This document shows positions 24,356 through 34,436 of a stretch of DNA of 64,000 nt, piece after piece (position 1 is the first letter of the stretch; each line of letters starts with the position of its first letter). The notes beneath the pieces were generated by a model that made no database searches, was not told the origin of the DNA, and saw only the letters and a list, made by a program, of their open reading frames with translations. Origin of the DNA: Craspedostauros australis (lineage: Eukaryota; Bacillariophyta; Bacillariophyceae; Mastogloiales; Achnanthaceae); NCBI GenBank assembly GCA_026770025.1, contig JAMXDE010000006.1, forward strand, positions 434,001 to 498,000, given 5' to 3'. The translations under genes and the position numbers were made by a program.

Positions 24356-26375
24356 ATGTCGGACGACGAAGAATCCTACGAGTATGAGTACGATGAGGAC
24401 GCCATGGACGAGGACAATTTCGAGTACACGGACGAAGAAGAAGAGGCGGATGATGCGGAAGTCGCGCTAGGTGAGTTCTCTGGAGTCTTCGTGTGCGCGT
24501 CCATGCGCTGGGTACTGCTAGGCTGGAGGAGCTGCGGCGCAGTGAAGCGTATTGGCAGGGAACAGATCTCGCGGAGGGACGTGATTGCGTCTCTCTCGAA
24601 GGGAGCCCTCTGGAGAGATGCGGCGAATCATTGAGATCCCCGCAGATGATTTGCTTTTTTCATTTCGTTCTCGTGTTCTGTCTCCCTGGCTGTTTGTGTT
24701 TCGCCTCTGCTTCTGCTTCTACATCCTGCTGCTAAATCTACACGGAGATGGCAAGCTCGTTCACTAACGCATCGACGTGCTCACCCACATACGCAATCTA
24801 CTCTGTGTTATGCTCTACTGCATTGCGCGGCATCGAATGGAACGGAACGGAACTGCGCCTTTCATCTTCCGTATCCGCGCAGAGAACACATACTACAACG
24901 CAAAGGGGTTGAGAGACGAAGATCTGGCCGAGGCAGTCGCCACGTTTGAGCAAGTCATCGAGCAGGAAACGAAGGAGATGAGCGATAAGGGCTCGTCCGC
25001 AAAGTTCGGGCAATGGTCGTTCAAGGCCTTGAAGCAGCTGGTCAAGCTGCACCTGCGCACTGGGACTGCGGATCAGATCATGGACTATTACAAGCGGCTG
25101 CTGCAGTCCGTTTCGGAGGGTGATGTGTCGCCGAATGCGGTCGAGAAAGGTGTCAACGGGATGCTGGATCGCATCGCCACGCTCCTGCAGGGATCCTCCA
25201 ACTTTCGTTTTGCGGCGACAGATGCGGACGGCGATGTTGATGTTGACGTCGAAGCCGACGCGGAGGACGACACGTACAAAGCCTCGGATCCCCAGAAGCT
25301 GGCATTGGCCGTGTACGACTCCACGCTCAAGATCTTCCACCCTTCCACGGGGGCATGCCCCAGCGAACGTCTCTGGTTCAAGACGAACCTCAAGTACGGG
25401 CAGCTCCTTTACGAGATGCACGAGACGGCGAAGTTGCAGCTGGTGCTGCGGGATCTGAAGGCGACACAGAAATCATCCGACGATTCCAAGCCGTCTTCAG
25501 GTGGTTACGGATCTTCCACCCATGCCATGGAGATATACGCCCTGCAAATCCAATTGTACAGCCGGCAGAAGGATAACAAGAAGCTGCGGGAGGTCTTCAG
25601 AACTGCGATGCAGGTCAGAGGCGGCATTCCGCATCCACGAACCCTCGCCTTGATCCAGGAGCTCGGCGGGAAGATGCATATGGCGGCGAAGGAGTACGAG
25701 GATGCCGGCAAAACGTTCTTCCAGGCGTTCAAGAGCTACGACGAGGCTGGAGATGTCAGCCGTCTCCGATGTCTCAAGTACCTCGTGCTGGCCAGCATGC
25801 TGCATGCTTCCACCATCAACCCGTTCGACTCGCAGGAGGCCCGACCGTACAGAGACGATCCTGAGATCACAGCCATGACATCCCTCGTCCAGGCATTCCA
25901 CAACAATGACATTCATGATTTCGAAAAGATCCTGCGTCGCAACCGCGGTCGGATCATGAAGGACGAATTCATCAGAGAGCACATCGAGGACCTGCTCCGA
26001 ACTATCCGCACGCAGGTCCTGCGTCGGACCATCCGACCGTACACGCGGATATCACTGTCGGCCATCTCCAAGGAATTGAATGACATCCCCGTGGAAGACG
26101 TCGAAAGCCTGCTCATCAGTCTCATTCTCAATGGTTCCTTGAACGGCAAGTTGGATCAGGTCACCGGAGTGCTGATCAAGCAACCAGGCAGTGGTGATGT
26201 TCGCGGCGAGTCGGAAGAGAAGGTGGACGGCAGCGCGGTCGCAAGCCCGACGAATCCACTGCATGTCAAACACGAGGCTCTTCGTCAGCTCGCCAAGTCC
26301 ATCGAGACCATCTCCATCTCTCTCACGCAATCGAGAACGAAGGACGAACCATCGCTGAAGTCTATTTTTGATTGA
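24356..26375 (+). CDS. CSN2: COP9 signalosome complex subunit 2 (CSN2)
   Basis: Exons 24356-24470 and 24883-26375, phase 1, 412-nt intron (GTGAGT...CGCAG), 535 residues. Exon 1 gives the acidic start (SDDEESYEYEYDEDAMDEDN) and the junction restores ALGENTYYNAKGLRDED, equivalent to the NQYYNSKAL block of CSN2. Further family blocks are GQWSFKALKQLVKLHLRTG and the PCI region near the end (RNRGRIMKDEFIREHIEDLL). CSN2 is the scaffold PCI subunit that contacts cullin/Rbx1 for deneddylation. A CTAAC at 24764-24768, 115 nt before exon 2 and at the start of the AG-free tract, is a possible distant branch point. A short Asp/Val-repeat insertion lies near residue 165. Confidence 0.95.
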
Positions 26376-26952
26376 GGCATGAGCCAGATCAGATAATCAC
26401 GGATCACCGAAAGGGAAGATCACAACGCGGTATGCCACAGCACCACAATACCGAACTCTGTCAAGAGTACTGGTGGAGTACTCGTACGTATGTGACTGTA
26501 TTCCTTGGGTGGCACAGCCCAGCACAACAGAACTTCCCCCAGCGACTGGCAAGAACACAATACAAGAGCACCATACTAATAGAGACTCGCCATGTTGTAA
26601 ACCACGACACGAATGCATAGAGTACTCTACGTACTGTACTTATACCTGTGCATCTATACATACTATACGTTCTATGAACGTTACTTTGATCTGCACTTCA
26701 ATCAACAACCACATTCAAACATCTTTGTTGATGTCGATGTGGCACGCATGCACGTCCTTGATGTGATGCTGCTGAATCGTGCATTTCTTCTTGTGGGGAG
26801 AACTGTCCGTACTTAGCTCGTTCTCGTAGCCATCATCTTTCGTTCCACCCTCCTTCGCCATATGTCACATGTACCGAATGAGAATAGAATCGTACTCTCT
26901 CGAGTACTCCCTCCAGTCATGGTACATGCCGACGCTCGCATCGCACTTGATC
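26376..26952. other. Convergent intergenic spacer
   Basis: 3' flanks of CSN2 and the LRR gene. Dense in gene-end elements: GGAGTACTCGTACGTATG (26475-26492) and AGAGTACTCTACGTACTG (26619-26636), the latter partly palindromic. No gene. Confidence 0.45.
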
Positions 26953-29900
26953 TTATCTTCCGTACGGGTTGTAGTCCTCGCTGCCCGATGAATCGCTTTC
27001 GTCGTCCATGTCAAAGATCATGTCTGAATCGCGGTCTTCGAAATCATTATCGCCATCGCCATCGTCATCGCTCTCGTTGTCGTCATCGTCCTCCTCCTCC
27101 TCCTCATCTTCATTATCGTCATCGTACTCGTCATCGCTTGACCAATGATTGACATTGTCGTACGGCAAGTCGTTCGATGTGCCCCCCACCTGGTTTGGAG
27201 CCACCATCATGCCGTCCGCATCCTGGAAATGACTGGATCGGATGCACCGCAATTCAGGGAGAGCGCTTTGAAATCGTTCAACTGCGGACGATCCTCCTTG
27301 GATAGACTCGCAACCGTAGATGGAGATGCATTGCAAGTTCTTCAACCGTGACAGGGCATGCAAGCCATTCGAGTTCACCTGCGTGCTGCTGAGGTTGAGC
27401 GCTCTGAGGTTGGTCAGCCTGGCGAGAGATTCGGCACCGCGGTTTGTGATCCTCCCATTTTGCGCGAGGTTGAGGGTCTTGAGGTTCTTGAGTGTCGCCA
27501 GGATGGAGCATCCGAGGTCGCCCACGTCCCCGCCGCACAGCTCCAAGGTTTCGAGCGTCTTGATCTCAGCGATTTGATGACATCCCATATCGGAGATACA
27601 CCCGGAGAATATGTCAAGCGAGCGCAGCTTGGGCAGATTTTTTATGTGTATCACACAGTCGTCGCCAATCTCTCGACCATCCAGATTGAGGACCTCCAGA
27701 TTCTTGAGATCCGACAGGCAGCGAATGCCCTCGCTGGTGATGTTGCAAAAGAAGAGCGAGAGCTTCTTCAGTTTCTTCAGCTTGGCGATGTGCGTCATCC
27801 CGATATCTGAAATATCGGAATCTGCCAAGTTCAGAGCGCAGAGGTTCGGGAATGCACCGGCCTGCGCGAGATTCGCGAGCGCCCTGTCACCGACTGGGCA
27901 CGAGTCCAGATTCAGCTCCTCCAGCGCAGGGGCTGTGCAGAGACGTGAGATATGCGAGTCTTTAACTTCAGCGTAGCAGAGCTGCAGCGTCTTCAGCGAC
28001 CTGATCTTCCCTTGCCAAGACGTGCGCATGATTCCGGGGCAGTAGGAAACATCCAGCATCTCCAGGTTGGTGAGTTCTTTCAGGGTCTTTCCCATCGCAG
28101 CGCTCCCAATGCCAGAGCAGCCGTTCAGATCTAATCGCTGCAGCGCGCTCAGCGCCTTGAGATGATCCACGCCCTCGGCGGTGATAGGGCACCGGGACAG
28201 TCTCAGATTCTTCAGATTCGTGGCACGGTATGGCTGCGATACCAGGGTTTCGATGCCCAAGTCCGTGATGGACCTGCACCAACCCAGAGAGAGGCTCTCC
28301 AGCGTGTTCATCCCCTCGAGATACTGCACGGAGTTGTCAGTGAGGAGATCGCACTCCGACAGATCGAGCTCGACGAGGTCGACGAGATTGCTGATGGCGC
28401 AAATACCTCGGTCCGTCAAGCACCGGCACCCTTGCAGGATGAGACGCTCCAGGCTTGTCAGATGGGAGATGCTGCTGAGAGCATCATCCGTCAGCCTACG
28501 GCAGTTCACCAGAGACAGCGTCGTTAGCTGGGTTGAGAATTGCAAAGCCGTGAGGCCTGTGCCGAATAACGAATGGCATTCGTTGAACAATGCCACTTCC
28601 AGCTTGTCCAGACCTGCGAGCCTTGCGATCCCCCTGTCGGTGATGTCTTGTGAGTTGCTCAAGTCTAGAAACTTGAGGCATGTCGAGATGTCTTCCTCTC
28701 CCTCGTCGATGAGGCAGTCATGGAAAGCATCTCGGTCGCTGTGGTCGGTGTGCTGCATGGATGCGACGTCATGATCATGGCACTGTGGTGTATGCCGACC
28801 GCCAACGTGTGGGTGGTTGGGATTCGATGTTGCCGAAAGGAACGATTGCTCCGTGGAGGAGTTATCCTCGTCGTCGCTGCCGCGATGTTCGTGCCTGCCT
28901 TCGTTTTCATTCGTGTTCATTGGATGGTACCTGCTTCCATCCACGGTGCTCTTCATCTTCACATCCATGTCCATGTCTCCGTCATCGCCTTCATCGCCTT
29001 CATCGCCAGCGGTGTGGTTGCCAATGTGGCCAGGCATTTGGTTGCCAGCGTGACGATGAAGGAAGTATGCATCGTCGAGTGCCCCGTCTTCAGCACGGTC
29101 GTCATCACCTCCCGAAGCCACGGCTTTGCACACTTCGCCATCCTCGTCATCGTCATCGCTTTGCATCTCGAAGCTGACATCGTCGCCCGTCGCGTTGATG
29201 TGTCTGCTCTGCGGTAGATGCTCCAACCATGCATCCGTCACGCCACGGCACCCGGACAGGCGTATTTCCGGAAAGTCGCAGTTCTGCAAGGTCTTCAGAG
29301 TGGTGAGGTTGAGCGACGAATTCTTGACGAGAGAGGACATGATTCCGTCCATGATTTCCTGCGGCAGACCTTCGGGCAGCATCCCGTCAAGGTACGGGAG
29401 GGAACGGCAGATGGTGTCAATGCAGAGATCAGAAAGCGTTTTTGGATTGTAGAGCGTTTCTTTCCGCTTGGTCTTTCGACCAGTCGGAGTGAGTGCGCTG
29501 TCGCCTGGATCCATGCCGCGACCAACGAAGCTGATGTTGCCCCTGCGGCTGGTGGTGGTATCCGTGGTGGTACTGGTTGCCACGGTTGTCTCGCTACTGT
29601 AGCTGCTGCCAATGCTTCGGACTGATTTGACGGAGTGAGAATTGGCATAGAGCTTGTCGATGGACTCATCTGGGAACTGCAGAGCAAAGAAGTTGCGAAA
29701 TGCGGACATTAGAGCGAGAAGAGGGTGAGGCAAGGGTGATTAGCGTGGTGGATTTGTGGCCGTACGAGTATATCCATGAACATACGTGGGTGCCACACAA
29801 CTCGAAATACATATATGTATGATAAGTTCGCAAGCTCGCAAACATATGAGGCAAGGGCGCGCACACGCGCATCATGTGCTTGTGGCAGGAGTTGAGAATA

Positions 29901-30718
29901 AATCTTTCCTCACCAGGGCTTGAGCTTACCGGCATGACGACAGAATGGCGCAAAGTGCGGCGATGGAAGATATTCATATCGTCGTCGTCGTCGTCGTCAT
30001 GGTCCCCATGACCGCTATTCGTCTTCCACTGTAGTATGCGTACGAGTGCGTGATTGATACAAGAGATTCAGGTTGTGATGGTGGGAGAAGGGACTGGGTG
30101 AGATGACGACGGTGACGACGATGACATGGCGTGTGGTGGGGCGAATAGAGACGCCGGAGGGAATAAGGAATGAGGAAGGGAGGGGGAGAGCGAAGGTTTG
30201 CGACAATTGCATTGCGCAGTTGGAGAACAGCTTGCGCACGGCAGGATGGAGACGTTCGAACGGAACATGACCATTGTCTGTCGAAGTGCATTGTGTGTTG
30301 ATGTACGAAGATCACACTCTTGTGCACTTGTGCGCTTGATTGCTCTCGCATCCTTGCCATCCCAAGCGAAGCCATCTGCTGCTGCATCCACAACATGATG
30401 GTGGTGTTCGTTTTTGCTTGATTCTTCACATCCATGGAGTTGGCGCCATACACTCCGTTGTTTCTATTATAAGTCGCAAAGGCACAGGTGTGCGAGGAGC
30501 TGTTCTGTTCTGCTCTGCTCTGTTCTGGGCAGGCTAAGGCATAGCAAACCAGCATGCGTCAAGCGTAAAAATGAAATGCGATAACTTACTCCGTTGGCCG
30601 CAATGTACCTCCTGGCTCCTCGGGTGTTACTGCCGTTGCTGGCGTTGCTGTTGTTGCCGCTTTCGGTGCTGGCTGATCGTCGACGATGCATGGAGCACGT
30701 GCCTCCCATTCTGCTCAT
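26953..30718 (-). CDS. Leucine-rich-repeat protein (cysteine-containing/F-box-type LRRs) with acidic tail
   Basis: Model of three exons: 30718-30590, 30028-29930 and 29676-26953, introns 561 and 253 nt (donors GTAAGT and GTAAGC), all phase 0, 983 residues. The second acceptor (CTCTGCAG) follows a 122-nt AG-free tract. If only exon 3 were used, an ATG at 29709 would give 918 residues. The protein carries about 15 repeats of the type LTSLERLILQGCRCLTDRGI and LKTLNLAQNGRITNRGAESL, typical of F-box/LRR substrate adaptors. A weak F-box-like helical segment (LPQEIMDGIMSSLVKN) precedes the repeats, but I would not call it firmly. An acidic, disordered block splits the first repeat from the rest, and the C-terminus is Asp/Glu-rich. 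Likely a ubiquitin-ligase adaptor or scaffold, by inference. Confidence 0.78.
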
Positions 30719-31796
30719 TCCAGCAGCGGAGAATCGTGGCGATTGGCTAGCTGACTCAAGCTTGTTGGGTGGGTGCGTTGGTTGCCTCTCGGATGGCGGG
30801 TTGGTGGACTGTTTAATCAATCAATCTTAATCAATCTTCATCAATCTTAATCAATCAGCCAGTCAACCAGGCAATCAATCGATCAAACGATGGTCTCGAT
30901 TTGATGAATGAGAGAGAAGCGACCCTGCCTGTCACTGGCTTGGTCGATGCGGTGGCGTTGGAGGATGCGATTGTATGATGCTGCAGAGAGTGTGCAGAGT
31001 AATGGAGCATCTGTTGAGGCAGCTCCTGGATGTGGCTGTGGGCACTTCGTGGTTGTTCTGCGTTGGTGTGGTGACAACTCTCCTCTCTTGCCTCCTTTTG
31101 TTCTGTTGTGCACAGGAACCAAGTTCGGCTTTGCGCTTCCGTCGTTTCCTCTTTTTGTGATCGGTTGAAGCTGGAGTCGGAACTTGGCAGGGAAGCGAGT
31201 CTGAGCCATCCGAGGACGGGAGTAATAGTCGTACGGAGCAAACCCTTCTGCAGAGAGAGAGAGGGACCACGTGCAAGAGGCTGAATTCCTTTCCGGCTTC
31301 GGCTTTCCTCGTTGCAATTTTCGCTTGTGTTCTGATCTTCTGATTCTCAAACGCATCTGCGCGTACTCGTGTCGTGCACCCCACAAAAGAAGCCTCTTTC
31401 GTGAATCAACCACAGAGAGAGACAGAGAGGCAGAGAACGGGGCAAACACGTGAAACGGCGGAAGTAAAGGCAACGATGGGGAGAAAGGAGGCAAAAATAC
31501 AGTGAGAACCCACACACACAAAGTCAACCAAACACAAAAAAGATGGAGTTCCTGTTGTTGTCTCCCCCCTTGTTGTCGTTGACATCATCGCGTGTCATGA
31601 CATGATGTGTTGTCACTCGTTTCGCCAGGTAGCGCGAAGTTCCTCTGATTTGGTATCTTTGTTGAATCAATGGAGTACTGCATGAGCATAGTACCAACTA
31701 CAAGACAGGCCAGGATAGTGGTACTACTAATAAGGTATTACAAGGACTGCACGCAACAGTGCAACCAAGAGAAACAAGAATGAAAACACGTCTGAG

Positions 31797-31842
<46 letters not shown>

Positions 31843-32043
31843 ACAAGAGCAACAACGACAACAAGAGCAACAAGGGAAAGACACCAACAAACATCAAGGC
31901 GCTCTCACAAAACCTATGACCTGGCGCAGAGCATCTCTTGCGAAAGTAGGATCGAACTTCGAAACCGCAAGGAGGAAAGGCCGACACTCTCAAGCTACAA
32001 AGAGTGTAAGAGACAACTACACAACACAACTGGATTCATTATC
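30719..32043. promoter_or_regulatory. Divergent promoter region with simple repeats
   Basis: About 1.3 kb between the LRR gene (minus) and the first Arf fusion (plus). It contains AATCAATCTT-type tandem repeats at about 30818-30860 and a perfect (ACA)n tract at 31797-31840. The long minus-strand open frame here has no family features. In-frame codons without a stop extend upstream of 32044 to an ATG at 31780, but they translate to poly-Thr and low complexity. Confidence 0.4.
31797..31840 (+). repeat. (ACA)n microsatellite in leader
   Basis: About fourteen uninterrupted ACA triplets, within the likely 5' leader of the gene at 32044. Confidence 0.9.
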
Positions 32044-33642
32044 ATGGGTAACTCTTCGTCGTCGTCATCGCCGCCCTCACGGCCGCAGCTGCAATCTTCG
32101 ACAGAGGCATCGTCATCGGAAACACTGCAGCCGAAGCGATCTTCGGAATGGCCATGGCAGCGCTACCTCACGGGACGCAGCCCGCACGAGGCCAAGTTGC
32201 TCATCCACGGCCTGAATGGCGCAGGCAAAACCACTCTGCTGATGAAGTTCAAGCAACCATCGATGGAGATTGGCACAACAATTCCCACAATCGGATATAA
32301 CGTGGAGCAGCTCAACTACAACGGGTACACCCTGGATGCCTGGGACTTGGGTGGGAGATGCAAGATGCGGGCCTCGCACTATCACTTTTATCCACACACG
32401 GATGCCATGATCTTCGTCATCGATTCCGTCGATGGGGATTATCTCGAGGAGGCTACGTTTGAAATCAACAAAATCCTGGCGGAGGACGCGCTGGCGGAAC
32501 TGCCGATGTTGGTGTTTTGCAACAAGCAGGATCTGCCAAATGCTCTCTCCGTGGCCGAGATCGCCGCAGCAATCGGTATCAATGAGTCGGGCATGCACAA
32601 GGGCCACCCCATCATGATCACTGGTGGCTCGGCGCAAAAGGGAGTAGGAGTGACCGAAGCATTGATACAGCTGACGAACGTGATGAAGAAGTCGCAAATG
32701 AATCAGCGTTGGGAGATCGTCCAGAATATGGCGCAGCAGCAACGCACAGCATTGGTCGATGCTTCCGTTCCTGATCTGTTGGGATATCATCCTGTCACCA
32801 ACAACCTCGTCCTGCAACGGTTCAACATCATCAAGAAGCAGACAGAGTGCCCATTCGCACGAGTTGCCAAGCTCTGGGGCGCCAAACCGACACCACGCAG
32901 TCCCAACAGTGCGCCTGCCTCACTCGTAGAAAGCGCACAATCATCAGCGCCTGCGTTGGCAGAATTTGTGAAGCGCTCCAATGCTGGCAAGGATTTGGAC
33001 GGGTTCTGCGTGGAGCTAGACGATCCTTCGGCGCGAGAAGGTGGTCCGGATCAGTTGGGAAAGTGCGTGCGCATCTTCCTCACGGCCTTGGCCAAAAATG
33101 ATCCTTCTGACAAAGAGAACACCTGCATGAAGAATCCAAGGTTCATTGGACGAGCAGGATGGACCTTCCAGTTTTGCAAGGCCCGGTTCTTCCTCACAGT
33201 GTTTGCCCCATGCTACCCCGAAACATCTTCACGGTACGGGTTTGGATCATCCCACGCCTTCCTCCTCTTCCAGCCCGAAGAATCTTTCCTGCGACACGAT
33301 CTGCCACCGGATACGCCACACACCGCATGGGATCATCCCAAGACGGTGCGAGATCGAGCGCGGGTGAAGTACTCCCGGGCCGGTCGTAAGTACCACATTC
33401 CGGACTCGGTAAGCTATCCAGCCGCCGAGCATATTGTGAAGCCGTTGAATGAAGATGGAATGCAGGTGGTGAGGTGGTGGACGGATAACGAGAAAGACAA
33501 CGAGAGGGGAGATGCGGACACTTATGCTGAAAGCGAGGATGGCGCAACCGTCGCTTCGTCAGGAACCTCTCCATCTGATCGATCGACCATTATCGATGAC
33601 GGATCATTCAGCGATGGTGTTGGCGACGATGTCAGTGATTGA
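32044..33642 (+). CDS. Arf-like GTPase fused to YqcI/YcgG-like domain, copy 1
   Basis: 532 residues, single exon. MGNSSSS is a good N-myristoylation start, the lipid anchor used by Arf proteins, and decides the ATG. Arf motifs: P-loop GLNGAGKT (56-63), PTIGYNVE (81-88), DLGGR (101-105) and CNKQDLPNA (159-167). The catalytic glutamine of the Arf DVGGQ motif is replaced by Arg105. From about residue 245 a second domain begins: ECPFARVAKLWG, then GWTFQFCKARFFLTVFAPCY, SSHAFLLFQPEESF and VRDRARVKYSRAGRKYHIP. This order and pattern match the bacterial YqcI/YcgG family, to which the heme protein GntA belongs; my match is by memory, not search. The Asp/Ser-rich tail is disordered. A membrane-linked GTP-switched enzyme or binding protein is inference. 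Tandem paralogue at 34437. Confidence 0.82.
   Translation: MGNSSSSSSPPSRPQLQSSTEASSSETLQPKRSSEWPWQRYLTGRSPHEAKLLIHGLNGAGKTTLLMKFKQPSMEIGTTIPTIGYNVEQLNYNGYTLDAWDLGGRCKMRASHYHFYPHTDAMIFVIDSVDGDYLEEATFEINKILAEDALAELPMLVFCNKQDLPNALSVAEIAAAIGINESGMHKGHPIMITGGSAQKGVGVTEALIQLTNVMKKSQMNQRWEIVQNMAQQQRTALVDASVPDLLGYHPVTNNLVLQRFNIIKKQTECPFARVAKLWGAKPTPRSPNSAPASLVESAQSSAPALAEFVKRSNAGKDLDGFCVELDDPSAREGGPDQLGKCVRIFLTALAKNDPSDKENTCMKNPRFIGRAGWTFQFCKARFFLTVFAPCYPETSSRYGFGSSHAFLLFQPEESFLRHDLPPDTPHTAWDHPKTVRDRARVKYSRAGRKYHIPDSVSYPAAEHIVKPLNEDGMQVVRWWTDNEKDNERGDADTYAESEDGATVASSGTSPSDRSTIIDDGSFSDGVGDDVSD
32728..33503 (+). repeat. Near-identical paralogous tract, copy 1
   Basis: About 776 nt almost identical at base level to 35082-35854. 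It covers the end of the GTPase linker and the whole second domain. Flanking sequence on both sides is clearly diverged, so the boundary is abrupt. Confidence 0.85.
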
Positions 33643-34436
33643 CTGCTCCAGCATCACTGCGGTAGGAAGCAGGTGGTAGTTTGTTTGGACTAATACGATA
33701 GAATATCATGTGATATAAATTTGGTGCCTTTGGACTTGGTTGGCGTCGTTTCGACGAAGCCTTGAGTTAGAGACGATGATTTCGTTTGGATGAATTGGAG
33801 AACAATACACGAAGCAGGAGTGGTCACATGCTTCTCTACTATACTCTCCTCGTAGTTCAACATTGCCTGTGGGAGATACTTCCACGTGTCGATGTGATCG
33901 ACGACCGCTATTGTTTCCAAGAGAATGACCGTTCGCAATCATTGGATCCATACTGTCGGATCGTGTGTATGAAAGAATGAACGGCTTTCAATAAATAACG
34001 GACATACAATGTTCGATAAACGATTCCTATGTAGTGTGTCCGAGTGTCGTTTTCCAAGGATCCAGTCTGAGAACAGAAAATCGGCGCATGAAACACGAAT
34101 AAAACCACGTCTCAGAAAAGCAACAAACCACAAACACACCTCTGTTGTTTCTCATGAAGAACCTTGCACAATCATGGTCAAAGCCACGCCTCATCGCCAA
34201 GTTCGCCGATCTTGACACCAGCATCGATACCCTCGCACATCCACAATCTCTCTGGCGGATCGAGGGCAACTCAAAAAGAGAAAGGCAAGAGAGGTGGTCC
34301 ATTCGCCCAGTGGCTGTCGCTTCCAATCGAATTACTCTCATCGCACTCAAATCGCACTCATAATCCAACGTCAAACTCATCGCAAAGTCCCACCACAGTT
34401 GCGCCCATCATCATTATCATCATCATCATCATCATC
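33643..34436. promoter_or_regulatory. Spacer between tandem Arf fusion genes
   Basis: About 790 nt holding the 3' flank of copy 1 (with TTCAATAAATAACGG near 33988) and the promoter of copy 2. It ends in a run of ATC triplets (34408-34436) whose last unit runs into the ATG. The in-frame upstream codons are open but lack an ATG. Confidence 0.45.

Noticed and set aside
30594-30830. Plus-strand frame with a signal-peptide-like start (LLPLLALLLLPLSVLA)
   Set aside because: It is opposite the Ser/Asn-rich first exon of the LRR gene, where GGC/AAC repeats read as Leu on the other strand. The frame ends quickly and has no mature domain.
31780-32043. Poly-threonine N-terminal extension of Arf fusion copy 1
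   Set aside because: Open in frame from an ATG at 31780, but it is simple-sequence leader and would remove the myristoylation start shared with copy 2.
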